This document shows, one piece after another, positions 17,211-26,183 of a stretch of DNA of 64,000 bases (position 1 is its first letter; each line of letters starts with the position of its first letter). The notes under the pieces are model-generated. The model ran no database searches, was not told where the DNA came from, and saw nothing but the letters and a program-made list of their open reading frames with translations. The translations under genes and the position numbers were made by a program. The DNA comes from Acidobacteria bacterium Mor1. Lineage in GTDB: Bacteria > Acidobacteriota > Polarisedimenticolia > Polarisedimenticolales > Polarisedimenticolaceae. The stretch spans positions 1,984,486-2,048,485 of the forward strand of contig CP011806.1 in NCBI GenBank assembly GCA_001664505.1, given 5' to 3'.

Positions 17211-18716
17211 ATGTTCCCGACGGGTTCGCACAGGACGACCCTGCCCGGAAACGCGAGCGACGGCGGCGTCACGAAGGCGCGCCGGTTCGTGCAGGCGGCG
17301 CTCTGCCTGCTCGCCGCGCTGATCCCGTTCCCGGCGACGGCGCTCAACGTCTGCGAAGACAACGGCGGAGCCGGTTGGTTCATGCCGGCGACCGCAGACC
17401 CGGGCGCCGGACAACCCGGCGAGTTCGTCGTCATCGACATCCCCTTCGCCCTGGGCCCCAACGCCATCGTCCTCGACATGAACGTCGAGATGGACATCAC
17501 CTATCCCTGGGTCGGTGACATCCGGGCGAACCTGATCAGCCCCGCCGGCACAAACGTCGCCCTGTTCGACCGGCCGCGGACCACGGCGGTCAATCACCGG
17601 GCGCCCTGGGGCTGTTCCCGGGATCACTACCGGGACGTGGTCATCGACGACGAGTCGAACGAGGGAACCATCGAAGCGGCTCGCTGCGCCGGCTTCCCCG
17701 TCTACAGCGGAGACTACGAGCCCCATGTGCCCGGCACCCTGGCCAACTTCGACGAGGAGGCGCTCGACGGCACCTGGACGATCCTGATCGAGGACGCGGT
17801 GTTCTACGACCAGGGGCGCACCAACTACGGCTGCCTCGATCTGGTCTACGCCAACCTGCGCTTCGATCAGTGGGTCAGCACCGACCCGGCATGCGGCGAC
17901 CAGCTGGAAAACCTGGCCGTACCCAGCGGCACCGACGTCTACTACTGCTACGAGGTCGAGAACACCGGCGAGCGGCAGTTCGAGATTGCGGCTGGCGGCA
18001 CCGGCGACGACCTGGGCCACGATCTGACCGGCCTGGAAACGACCTATGCGCCGGGCGCGGTGGAGACGGTGATCGTGGGACCCTTGACCGCCGGCGTCGA
18101 CCTGCCCCAGGGCACCACGACCCAGAACGCGACGGTCACCGCCGAGGGAGACGACGCCGACTTCCCTTCGACGATCACCATCAGCGACACACAGACCACC
18201 GTGCTCGATGTCACCGTGTCGCCGGAAACCACCATCGTCCTCGCCGTGAGCGTGGTCTCGGATCCGATCAACGGCACGTTGAACCCGGTCTCGATGCCCG
18301 GCGCGATCCTGCGCTACACCATCACCGTCGAGAACATCGGGCTCGGGGCGTCGAACCCGGACACGGTGGTGATCTCCGACTTCCTGCCGCCGGAGACCCG
18401 GCTGGTGCTGCAAAACCCGCTGGCCCCGGTCACCATGAGCCCCGGGGCGGAGCCCAGCGGCCTGAGCCTGGTCGCCACCGACGTGGGCAACGATCTGTCT
18501 CCTCTCTCTTCGGGGGGCAACCAGGTCAATCTATCCAACGACGGCGGCTCGACCTTCCTCGCGCCGGGAGGCATCTCCACCGACGGCAGCGACGTCGACG
18601 CCACGGTGCCGGCGATCGACTTCATCCAGGTGCGGCTGAGCGGCACGATGAGCGCCGACGACGGCGCGGCGCCCTACCCCGGATTCGTGCTGACCTTCGA
18701 CGTTCGGGTGGAGTAG
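17211..18716 (+). CDS. Secreted protein with P-domain and DUF11-type repeats
   Basis: A 501-residue exported protein. A hydrophobic signal (AALCLLAALIPFPATA) follows an unusually long polar N-region. Residues about 45-225 are a proprotein convertase P-domain: the FVVIDIPF opening, an ITYPWVGDIRANLISPAGT core and a DGTWTILIEDAVFYDQG strand are characteristic. The rest resembles DUF11 (conserved repeat domain): V-x-P-G-A-x-V-x-Y-x-I-T-V-x-N-x-G spacing ending in D-F-L-P-P-E-T. No protease domain is attached, so it is probably a surface or secreted structural module rather than a convertase. It converges on the glycosyltransferase-like gene. Confidence 0.85.
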   Translation: MFPTGSHRTTLPGNASDGGVTKARRFVQAALCLLAALIPFPATALNVCEDNGGAGWFMPATADPGAGQPGEFVVIDIPFALGPNAIVLDMNVEMDITYPWVGDIRANLISPAGTNVALFDRPRTTAVNHRAPWGCSRDHYRDVVIDDESNEGTIEAARCAGFPVYSGDYEPHVPGTLANFDEEALDGTWTILIEDAVFYDQGRTNYGCLDLVYANLRFDQWVSTDPACGDQLENLAVPSGTDVYYCYEVENTGERQFEIAAGGTGDDLGHDLTGLETTYAPGAVETVIVGPLTAGVDLPQGTTTQNATVTAEGDDADFPSTITISDTQTTVLDVTVSPETTIVLAVSVVSDPINGTLNPVSMPGAILRYTITVENIGLGASNPDTVVISDFLPPETRLVLQNPLAPVTMSPGAEPSGLSLVATDVGNDLSPLSSGGNQVNLSNDGGSTFLAPGGISTDGSDVDATVPAIDFIQVRLSGTMSADDGAAPYPGFVLTFDVRVE

Positions 18717-18739
18717 CCGGCACTCCACGTTCCGCGGGT

Positions 18740-20008
18740 TCAGTCGATCGCGCGCCCCGCGTAAAGTTCTCCCAGTCCGCAGTGTTCGATGATCTGGTCG
18801 CGGTAGACCTTGACCCATGTAGCGACCTTGGGCTTGGGGATATCGAAGAACCAGATATCGAGGGTCTGGCCCAGATCGAGCAAGAACACGTCGTCATGGC
18901 TGCGCCGCAGGCGGCGAATGAACCAGCAGGCCAGCGATCCGCCGCACTGGAACAGCACCACCGGCTTGCGGCTCGAGGACGCCCGGGCCCGGTCCAGGGC
19001 GATGCGGGCCGCGGCCAGCACCTCTCCACGCATCAGCTGGGTGTTCGCCGGAGGGATCGACAGATGTCGGAAGTGCGGAAGCTGCCAACGCCGGCCGAGC
19101 AGGCCGAGGCGTTCGGGACCGATCAGCACCACCGGATGTTCACGGCACAGTTCGGGCAACCGGCCGAGCGCTCCGCTGATGGCCCAGCGTTTCCAGAGGG
19201 TCGCGTCGTAGAGCGTGCGCTCCGCGGTGAAGTAGCGGGTGAAGCGGGCGAAGCGTTCGAGGTTGGCCTCCCCCGGCGGGTCGCAGGGAAAGACCGACCC
19301 GTCGGCGGTAGGGAACCCCTTGAACGCCACCGCCTCCAGCAGGCCGGGATCGTCGTTGCCCGATTCGAGGTCCGCCTGGAGTTCCCGCAGGAAGCCGTCG
19401 ACGAAGGAGCCGGACCAGTTCCAGCGTTCGAAGCAGAGCCGGGTGGCCAGCGCCCGGAGCTGCTCGCCGCCGGCGAAGGTCAGGCGCGGGTCGGCGCTCA
19501 TGCGTTCGGCGGTTGCCGTAATCGCCTCGATCGAATCCCATACACCGTGGACCACCCGGGCGAAGGCGAAGGGTTCATCGGCCTCGATGCGGTCGAGCAG
19601 GAAGCCGGGCTCGGGGTGGCGGAAACGGTAGACCTCGCCTCGATGCTCGTAGCGCAACTCGCCGGCAGAGGAGAACCCCCGCGCCACCTCGTCGCTGACG
19701 GCGAGCTCCTCAACCCGATGGGCATGCCGCGCCCGGAACGGAACGTCGATCTCCGGGAACAAAGCCGTCAGTCGCACCCCCTCGGTCGGCTCGCCCCGGT
19801 GGGCGACGAAGTGCTCCCAGGGCTTGTCGCCCGCCTCGGGACGGGCCATCCGGTAGAGCAGCGGATCGAATCGGGGGTTGGGCATGTTCCCCATCCCCTC
19901 GCCGGTTTCCCGGTAGTGAGCGCGGGGATCCACCGACTCGGGAGCGTCGGCCAGGTAACGGCTGCGATAGAACGCCTCGTCGAAGACGTAGGGGTCGGAC
20001 GCACTCAT
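18740..20008 (-). CDS. Unknown cytosolic protein, possibly glycosyltransferase-like
   Basis: A 422-residue protein without signal or membrane segments. The first 60 residues (F-D-E-A-F-Y-R-S-R-Y, then H-Y-R-E-T-G-E-G-M-G-x-x-P-N-P-x-F-D) match the short N-terminal module often found in bacterial glycosyltransferases and surface-polysaccharide proteins. The C-terminal part has a Rossmann-like pattern (HPVVLIGPERLG, KPVVLFQCGGSLACWFIRRL, DDVFLLDLGQTLDIWF) that resembles the GT-D glycosyltransferase fold. This is a judgement by eye, and the middle helical region is unfamiliar. The ATG at 20008 is used because the longer frame runs into the divergent thioredoxin gene. Confidence 0.6.
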   Translation of the reverse strand: MSASDPYVFDEAFYRSRYLADAPESVDPRAHYRETGEGMGNMPNPRFDPLLYRMARPEAGDKPWEHFVAHRGEPTEGVRLTALFPEIDVPFRARHAHRVEELAVSDEVARGFSSAGELRYEHRGEVYRFRHPEPGFLLDRIEADEPFAFARVVHGVWDSIEAITATAERMSADPRLTFAGGEQLRALATRLCFERWNWSGSFVDGFLRELQADLESGNDDPGLLEAVAFKGFPTADGSVFPCDPPGEANLERFARFTRYFTAERTLYDATLWKRWAISGALGRLPELCREHPVVLIGPERLGLLGRRWQLPHFRHLSIPPANTQLMRGEVLAAARIALDRARASSSRKPVVLFQCGGSLACWFIRRLRRSHDDVFLLDLGQTLDIWFFDIPKPKVATWVKVYRDQIIEHCGLGELYAGRAID

Positions 20009-20131
20009 CGGCGGCACTATATCCGATCGCCGGAGCGGCGCGGTCCGCAGCAACAGGTGACAGGCACCCGGTTTTCGCGGTAGCTTTGAAGCGCCTGCCG
20101 CCGTCGGCGGCCTCCGTGAATGGGGTATGAC

Positions 20132-20869
20132 ATGCGTAAGACGACCCTCGCCCTGAGCCTGATCGGCCTGGCCCTGACCGCCCTCGCCTCGCTGCCCTGC
20201 CTGGCCGCCGAGGGTTTCATGACCGACCGCAAGGCGGCATTCAAACAGGCGACCCAGGACGACCGGCCGCTGCTGATCGACTTCCAGACCACCTGGTGCG
20301 TGGCTTGCCGCACGATGGAAAAGACAACCTGGGTCGACACCGATGTCGTCGCGGCGATGGGCGCCTACGTGCCGCTGATGGTCGACGGCGAACGGGATCA
20401 CAACCTGGTCGCGCGCTACCGGGTCGAGGCCTACCCCACCATCGTGATCGCAACCCCCGACGGCGCGCCGATCCTGACCCTGGTCGGACTGCAAACCGCC
20501 GAACAGATGAAAGCCCATCTCGCCGCCGTCACCGCGCGCCTCGACGATCTGGCCGCATGGGCCAGCGCCGCCAGCTCGCGCAAGCCTGAACCGGTGGCGC
20601 TGCTCGGCCTGGCGGATTTCGCGCTCTCCCGTGACTCCGGCGGCGAGGCGGAGCGGATGTTCCGCGACGTGCTCCGGCGCAAGAAGGGGCTCGACCCCGG
20701 GATGCGCCGGGACGCCCAGCTCGGCCTCGCCCGGGCGTTGATCGAACTTGACGAGTGCAAGGACGCCGGCAAGTTGCTCGATGAGATCGACTCCCGGGAT
20801 TCCGGCGACGACTCCTTCGCCGGCCGGCTGGAGCAGGCCCGGGTGTCCCTCGGCAGCTGCGAGTCCTGA
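20132..20869 (+). CDS. Periplasmic thioredoxin-like protein with TPR tail
   Basis: A protein of 245 residues. A signal peptide ends near LAA (residue 26). The thioredoxin fold has active site W55-C56-V-A-C59 and the cis-Pro region VEAYPTIVI, resembling the C-terminal domain of DsbD and other thiol-disulfide interchange proteins. From about residue 150 to the end it has two TPR-like helix pairs (LADFALSRDSGGEAERMF; ARALIELDECKDAG). The likely role is disulfide reduction or isomerisation in the periplasm. The next gene downstream also carries a thioredoxin-like domain, which suggests a shared thiol pathway. ATG 20132 is preferred over 20120 because a GGGG ribosome site fits it better. Confidence 0.88.
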   Translation: MRKTTLALSLIGLALTALASLPCLAAEGFMTDRKAAFKQATQDDRPLLIDFQTTWCVACRTMEKTTWVDTDVVAAMGAYVPLMVDGERDHNLVARYRVEAYPTIVIATPDGAPILTLVGLQTAEQMKAHLAAVTARLDDLAAWASAASSRKPEPVALLGLADFALSRDSGGEAERMFRDVLRRKKGLDPGMRRDAQLGLARALIELDECKDAGKLLDEIDSRDSGDDSFAGRLEQARVSLGSCES

Positions 20870-21125
20870 CCCCGGCCGTCCCGGGCGGGCAACCCCTGCC
20901 GATACAGCCCCGATACAAACCGCTTCGACAAACGGGGTACAAAACCCCGACAATCCCGACACAGCCCCGCCACTCCGTTTTCGCTATGGACTCGCTTCGT
21001 CCAATCGCCGTATAAGTGCGGGCATGAACGGCGTTAGCCGCCGCCCGGCGGCCCGGCGCTGGTCGTAGCAACCGCGGGAGGAGCCAGGGGTAAGGCGATC
21101 CCCGCGCTGACAGAGGGGGATAGCG
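20870..21125 (+). other. Leader region before the propeller-thioredoxin gene
   Basis: A gene-free stretch of 256 bases. It begins with short tandem-like units (CCGATACA and CCCGACA variants between about 20910 and 20970), contains a -10-like TATAAG at 21011 without a convincing -35, and ends with a GAGGGGGATAGCG ribosome site just before ATG 21126. No RNA gene is recognised. Confidence 0.35.
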
Positions 21126-23195
21126 ATGGAAAGCCACCTGGCGAGGCGGAGCCTCGTCTTCTTCGTGTTGGTCTGCGCGCTCGTGACATCGGTATCGGCG
21201 CAGGTCCTGCCCTGGTCGGTCAAGATCGAAAAAGTCCTGGACAATACAGCGGAGGCCGGCGACATCGCGCTGTCGCCGACCGGTGAGATCTGGCTGCTCG
21301 AACGCGCGGGTACCCTGCGCGTATTCCGCGACGGTGCGCAGGTCGCCACGCTGGCCGTGCCGGTCAGCACCACCTGCGAGAGCGGTCTGCTCGACGTCGC
21401 CTTCGATCCGAACCACGCGAGCAACGGTCGCGCGGCGATCTCCTACGTCACCGGCGCCGGACAGGTGCGGGTCGACGAGGTGACTCGCGTGCCCGGCGGC
21501 GTGAACCTCGGCGGGATGCTGATCGACCTCGGCACCACCGCCAGCGGATGCCGGCCCGGCGGCGGTCTCGAGACCAGCGCCGACGGCAAGCTGCTGGTCG
21601 CCGTAGGTGATCTCGGTGTCGGCGCCGACGCGCAGGATGACGCCAAGTTCGCCGGCAAGCTGCTGCGCGCCGAGTTCGACGGCGCGGTGCCGGCAGACAA
21701 CCCGTCGGGCACCCTGGTCTGGGCCAAGGGCTTCCGCCACGGCGCGGACCTGGCGCAGAACCCGAACACCGCCCGGGCCAACGGCACGGTCTACATGACC
21801 GACCGTGGTTCGAGCACCGTGGCGGCCGATGAGGTAAACGCCCCGGGTGAAGGGGGCAACTTCGGTTGGGATTCGGTGAGTGGCAGCGGCGGCGGATTCG
21901 ACGATCCGATCGTCTCCTACAACCCGGTGGTCGGCACCGAGGGTCTCGCCACCATCACCAGCGACAAGTTCGGCGACGCCTCTGAAGGTTCGTTGACCTT
22001 CGCCTGCCTGGATGTCGACGAGATCCGCCAGGCCACGGTCAGCGGAGCCGAGGGAGACGCCCTCAACGACAGCGGCGTGTTCTACAACCCGGCCGGCGAC
22101 CGTGACGGCACGCCGGATGCCGGCTGCCCCGGTTCGATCCACGCGCTGGACGAAGGTGGCGACGGCTGGCTGTACGGCGTCAACGACGGGGCGAACCCGG
22201 GCGTCTGGCGCATGTACAAGGACACCATGGGTCCCCGCGAAGTGTCCGCCCCCGGTTCTCCCTTCCGCTTCACCGTCGGCAAGTCCGGCGGCGATCTGGA
22301 GTTCGGCTGGGAAGACCTGGGCACGCTGGATGCAGGCTTCCCGGTCCGTAACGGCGGCCAGCACTCCCAGACCTACACCGTCTGGGAAGGCACGCTGCCC
22401 ATCGCCAGCTACGACCACACCGCCCTGCTGCGCACCGACGGCAACAGCGCCGGCCTGCGCCGGCTGACCGCGACCACCACCCCCGGCAGCGGCGACCGCT
22501 ACTACCTGGTCACCGCCCAGGGTGAGAACGTCGAGGGCTCCGCCGGACGCGCGACCGACGGCACCGAGCGCAACCCGATGACCGACTACTGCCAGAACCT
22601 CGGCGCCGGTCAGTTCATCGGCGACTGCGCCGACGAGTTCCGCCACGTGGACACGGGTGAGATCCTCAAGCTCACCGACTACAATCCGCGCTCGCCGACC
22701 TACCTGCAAGAGGTCGGCCTCTCGGACTACCGCGGCCGCGTGATCCACATCGACCTCAGCGCCGACGACTGCTTCTGGTGCAACGTCCAGGCGGACTTCT
22801 TCCACGACGTGGATGTCGAGTTCCGCGATCGCGACTTCGTACTGCTGGTGATCTTCACCCAGAACATCGGCGGCTTCGCCCATGCCGACATCAACGACTG
22901 CATCGCCGATGCCGCGTCCTGGGCCGATGCTCACAACGAAGACTCGCCGATCCTCTGCGACATTCCGCGGGTGCCCAACCCGCAGAACAACGACGAGCGC
23001 CGGGGCGCGGTGACCTACAACTACTGGCACGGTTCCAGCGGGACGCCTCCCGGCGAAGACTGCGGCGGTACGCCCCAGAACATCTTCGTCGACCAGGCGG
23101 GGGTCGTTTACGACTTCCAGTGCGGCGCGTTCCTCAGCTCCACTGCGGTGGACAACATCGTGGGTCCCGAGACCAACCCGGAGACCTGCGAGTGA
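21126..23195 (+). CDS. Secreted sugar-dehydrogenase-like propeller fused to a thioredoxin-like domain
   Basis: A 689-residue secreted fusion. The signal peptide ends SVSA. Residues about 30-370 resemble the six-bladed glucose/sorbosone dehydrogenase (PQQ type) propeller: a GDIALSPTGEIWLLER opening, then GLLDVAFDPNHASNGRAAISY, and a DRGSSTVAADEVNAPGEGGNFGW stretch. Residues about 390-489 are a beta-sandwich-like module that recurs in two other proteins of this window. Residues about 525-680 are thioredoxin-like with C549-F-W-C552. The propeller may oxidise a sugar while the C-terminal domain handles electrons or disulfides; this is inference. PQQ-ligating residues could not be verified. Its stop overlaps the GTG start of the TonB-dependent receptor gene, so the two are co-translated. 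Confidence 0.85.
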   Translation: MESHLARRSLVFFVLVCALVTSVSAQVLPWSVKIEKVLDNTAEAGDIALSPTGEIWLLERAGTLRVFRDGAQVATLAVPVSTTCESGLLDVAFDPNHASNGRAAISYVTGAGQVRVDEVTRVPGGVNLGGMLIDLGTTASGCRPGGGLETSADGKLLVAVGDLGVGADAQDDAKFAGKLLRAEFDGAVPADNPSGTLVWAKGFRHGADLAQNPNTARANGTVYMTDRGSSTVAADEVNAPGEGGNFGWDSVSGSGGGFDDPIVSYNPVVGTEGLATITSDKFGDASEGSLTFACLDVDEIRQATVSGAEGDALNDSGVFYNPAGDRDGTPDAGCPGSIHALDEGGDGWLYGVNDGANPGVWRMYKDTMGPREVSAPGSPFRFTVGKSGGDLEFGWEDLGTLDAGFPVRNGGQHSQTYTVWEGTLPIASYDHTALLRTDGNSAGLRRLTATTTPGSGDRYYLVTAQGENVEGSAGRATDGTERNPMTDYCQNLGAGQFIGDCADEFRHVDTGEILKLTDYNPRSPTYLQEVGLSDYRGRVIHIDLSADDCFWCNVQADFFHDVDVEFRDRDFVLLVIFTQNIGGFAHADINDCIADAASWADAHNEDSPILCDIPRVPNPQNNDERRGAVTYNYWHGSSGTPPGEDCGGTPQNIFVDQAGVVYDFQCGAFLSSTAVDNIVGPETNPETCE

Positions 23196-25318
23196 CCTGT
23201 AAGCAGACCCTGCGGCGGCGGCCTTCGGCCGTCGCCGTTTTTCTGTTCCTGGCGGCCTGTTTGACGCTTCCCGGCTACGCCGGCGAAGAGGCCGACCCGG
23301 AAGAGCCGACCTCCTCGGCCCCCGAGGACGCGGTCATCGTCGGCGACGCCTCGCCCACGGTGACCAGCGCCCTCCAGGGCAAGGAAGGCGTTCGCATTCA
23401 GACCCTTTGCACCCACTGCAACTCGGCCAACATCCAGGTGGGTGGACTCTCCCAGGACCTGGTTCCCATGTCCCAGGACGGTTTCCCGGTGATCGGAGGC
23501 CTGGCCACGTCGCTGGTGCTGACGGTGCTGCCCGCCGACACCATCGCCGAGGCCGAAGTGCTCAAGGGCCCGGGCGAGGCCGCGGAGCCCTCTCAGGCCG
23601 CCGGGGGCGTGATCGCCCTGACCGGCGCCGACCCGGGCGATCTTCCCTGGCTCGACGTCAACAGCGGCTCCGGTTCCTTCGACCGCCAGTTCGCCAACCT
23701 GCGGTTGGCCGGCGAGCTGACCGAACAGGTCACCGCCTCAGTGACCTTCGGCATGGACAAGGCGGACCCGATCGACGACGACAACAACGGCTTCAACGAC
23801 GTGGGCCGGGTCGACCGGGAGTACTACGACGCGCGTACCACCATCGCGCTGGGCCTGAACCACACGCTGAACCTGGCGACCGACTACATCGGTGAAGACA
23901 ACTTCAATGCCCGGGGTGCCTTCGACATCTTCGGCTTCCTGCGAGATGGCGAGGACCAGTGGACTCGCGAGGACACGCTGCTCGAGCGGCGCTCCCACCG
24001 GGCCGGATGGACCTGGAACCAGCGCAACGGCGGGACCCTCGCCGTGCGCGGCCTGACCGCCGACCGGGACCAGCGGGTGCTTTCCCAGCTCACCGCGATC
24101 CCCGACCTGTTCGGACCGGGCAGCGACCAGCTGTTCGACCGCTTCCAGATCGAGGAAGAGAACCACTGGGTCGGCGCCAGCTACGACCGCCCGATCGGCT
24201 TCGCCTGGCGCATCAGCACCGGGATCGAATCGAGCTATCAGCGGGTCGCGGCCAACTCGGTCAACATCTTCACGCTGATCGGCGGGGGCACCCCCGATGA
24301 AGCGGAGGAGGCCGAGGACAAGGTCGAGCTGCAGTCGGCCTATTTCGACGCCGGCTGGGCTCCGAGTACCAAGTTCGACATGCTGTTCGGCGTACGCTAC
24401 GACGATGTCGAACTGAGCCACGACGAGATCAACCTGGGCCGGGTGATTCAGAACAGCCAGGAAGACTCCCAGGTCTCGCCGCGAGTCACCGTGCGCTGGT
24501 TCCCCTCCACCGGCTGGACCCTGCGTTTCCTGGCGGGCCGCACCTTCCGGCCGCCCAAGCCGATCCTCGCCGAGGTCTGTTGCGGCCAGTCCTACCAGGA
24601 CAGCAGTTCCGCCCGGCCCGAGACCGCCACGACGGTGGGGCTGGAGACGATCTTCCAGCCGGATCCGGAATGGCGGGTCAGCGCCTACGTGGCGCGCACC
24701 GAGTTCGACGATCACCTGCTGCGCCTGGTGGCCTGGAGCCAGTTGTTCATCCAGACCTACGCCCTGGCCAACGTCAGCGAGGCTCAGGCGGACACTGCCG
24801 AGATCGCCATGCGGTACACCCCGGGCGGGGCCGGCGGCCGGCTGCAGGTCGACACCAGCATCGGCTGGCTCGACTTCAGCAACACCGGAGCCCGGGACGT
24901 GCCCGTCGAGGTCGCGCCTCCGTCGTTCGCCACGACCCAGACGGTCCTGGTGCCGATGGACGAGATCCCGTACCGCCCGGAGCGGACCGGCTCGATCGCC
25001 GCGACCTACCGCTTCGCCGACAAGTACCTGGTCTCCATCGGCGGCAACTACACCGGCGAGATGTGGATTCAGCAGTTCAACGCCGACGGCATCAGTCCCA
25101 ACGGGCTGGAGCCCGAGTTCCGCCGCACCGACGACTTCTGGATCGGCACCCTCTCGGCGATCATCCCGCTCAACGAGACCGTCGAGTTCCAGATCAACCT
25201 GGACAACTTCACCGACGAGCTCCAGGACGACCTGGGCGATCCGACCACCGACTACAACTGGGGCCCGCTGGCGGGCCGCACCTGGTCGGCAGGGCTACGC
25301 ATCCACCTGAACCGCTAG
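23192..25318 (+). CDS. TonB-dependent receptor with a CxxC in the plug
   Basis: A protein of 708 residues starting at GTG, whose first bases overlap the preceding stop codon (GTGA). The signal peptide ends near residue 30. The plug domain carries C73-T-H-C76 in a T-L-C-T-H-C-N-S-A-N-I-Q-V-G-G-L strand, then EVLKGPGEA, a plug-domain landmark. The rest is a 22-strand-like barrel with alternating hydrophobic segments, ending in a typical terminal strand (AGLRIHLNR). Receptors of this Cys-bearing plug type are known in Bacteroidetes, where metal or redox roles have been suggested. Here the coupled gene encodes a CxxC thioredoxin-like domain. The cargo is unknown. A strong terminator follows. Confidence 0.9.
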   Translation: MTCKQTLRRRPSAVAVFLFLAACLTLPGYAGEEADPEEPTSSAPEDAVIVGDASPTVTSALQGKEGVRIQTLCTHCNSANIQVGGLSQDLVPMSQDGFPVIGGLATSLVLTVLPADTIAEAEVLKGPGEAAEPSQAAGGVIALTGADPGDLPWLDVNSGSGSFDRQFANLRLAGELTEQVTASVTFGMDKADPIDDDNNGFNDVGRVDREYYDARTTIALGLNHTLNLATDYIGEDNFNARGAFDIFGFLRDGEDQWTREDTLLERRSHRAGWTWNQRNGGTLAVRGLTADRDQRVLSQLTAIPDLFGPGSDQLFDRFQIEEENHWVGASYDRPIGFAWRISTGIESSYQRVAANSVNIFTLIGGGTPDEAEEAEDKVELQSAYFDAGWAPSTKFDMLFGVRYDDVELSHDEINLGRVIQNSQEDSQVSPRVTVRWFPSTGWTLRFLAGRTFRPPKPILAEVCCGQSYQDSSSARPETATTVGLETIFQPDPEWRVSAYVARTEFDDHLLRLVAWSQLFIQTYALANVSEAQADTAEIAMRYTPGGAGGRLQVDTSIGWLDFSNTGARDVPVEVAPPSFATTQTVLVPMDEIPYRPERTGSIAATYRFADKYLVSIGGNYTGEMWIQQFNADGISPNGLEPEFRRTDDFWIGTLSAIIPLNETVEFQINLDNFTDELQDDLGDPTTDYNWGPLAGRTWSAGLRIHLNR

Positions 25319-25346
25319 CCCCCGACCCCACGACCGACACTGCCGA

Positions 25347-25380
25347 AGCGCCACTCCCCCGGAGTGGCGCTTTTCTTTTT
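25347..25380 (+). terminator. Rho-independent terminator after the TonB-dependent receptor gene
   Basis: An eleven-base-pair perfect stem (AGCGCCACTCC at 25347-25357 with GGAGTGGCGCT at 25361-25371), a CCC loop, and a TTTCTTTTT tract directly after. This is a textbook intrinsic terminator that ends the operon of the propeller-thioredoxin and receptor genes. Confidence 0.93.
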
Positions 25381-25635
25381 GAGCGTGAAGTTTTTTCTCT
25401 TTTTTTTGGCAAATGCCCCAATGAGGTTTTTGAGCACTGTCGGCTCAAGAATTGAAACAAGTCGCGGGGGTGTCCGCCGGAAGCTCTGAAACTATTCCGC
25501 CACGCGCCCTTCGACTCTTCCGTTTCGCAGACTCGGAAAACGCGCAGAAACCGTTCACAAGCAAGGTTTTACGCCTGTTTCGCGCTCCCTATCTTTCGAT
25601 TTGGGTGGCTACCAAATCGCTAGGGGAGATACGAA
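25381..25635 (+). promoter_or_regulatory. AT-rich promoter region of the DUF11 surface operon
   Basis: A gene-free region of 255 bases, lower in GC than its surroundings at its 5' end (T-rich tracts at 25389-25408). A candidate sigma-70-type promoter has TTTTAC at 25567-25572, a 17-base spacer and TATCTT at 25590-25595. Directly downstream, CGATTTGG (25597-25604) pairs with CCAAATCG (25612-25619) around a GTGGCTA loop, and a GGGGAGA ribosome site follows at once. The hairpin would lie at the very 5' end of the message and may protect it or gate translation. Confidence 0.5.
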
Positions 25636-26145
25636 ATGAAGGCACGAAGCCTGTCCCGGCCCATCATGATCGCGGGCCTCGTCTGCGCGATCTCGGCGAC
25701 CACGATGGTCGCCGCCAATCCGAAGGTCGTGCTCGACGTCGGCGTCGAACGCGAAGAGGTGCTGGTCGATGACAGCGGCACCTCGGTCGTCGAACGGCGG
25801 CCGGTGACCCGGGCCAATCCCGGCGACCTTCTCGTCTACACCGTGACCGCCTCCAACTTCGGCGTCTCTCCCGCGGCCAACGCCACGGTCGAGGACCCGA
25901 TCCCGAACGGCACGGTGCTCGTCCTCGACGGCTTCGGCCAGGGACCGCTTCCGACCGAGGCCAGCCTCGACGGCGGCGAAACCTGGCAGACCTTCCCGGC
26001 GGAGGTCGAGGTCGTGCGCAACGACGGCGTGCGGCAGGTCCTGCCGGCCCCCGCTCCTTCCTACACGCATCTGCGCTGGGTGCTCGATGGCCAGTTGGCT
26101 CCCGGTGATTCCAAAGACGTTTCGTTCAAGGTCCGCGTCAACTGA
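25636..26145 (+). CDS. Secreted DUF11-domain protein
   Basis: A 169-residue exported protein. Signal MKARSLSRPIMIAGLVCAIS with cleavage near MVAA. The mature part is one DUF11/conserved-repeat beta domain: R-A-N-P-G-D-L-L-V-Y-T-V-T-A-S-N-F-G, then an EDPIPNGTVLV strand, and a W-V-L-D-G-Q-L-A-P-G-D-S-K-D-V-S-F-K-V-R-V end. No cell-wall anchor or Cys is present. It is the first gene of a surface-protein operon that continues with another DUF11 protein and the giant barrel protein. It may be a subunit that is displayed or secreted through that barrel; this is inference. Confidence 0.88.
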   Translation: MKARSLSRPIMIAGLVCAISATTMVAANPKVVLDVGVEREEVLVDDSGTSVVERRPVTRANPGDLLVYTVTASNFGVSPAANATVEDPIPNGTVLVLDGFGQGPLPTEASLDGGETWQTFPAEVEVVRNDGVRQVLPAPAPSYTHLRWVLDGQLAPGDSKDVSFKVRVN

Positions 26146-26183
26146 CGCACTTTCCCTTTCAAGGTCAATCGAGGGGTTTGCTG

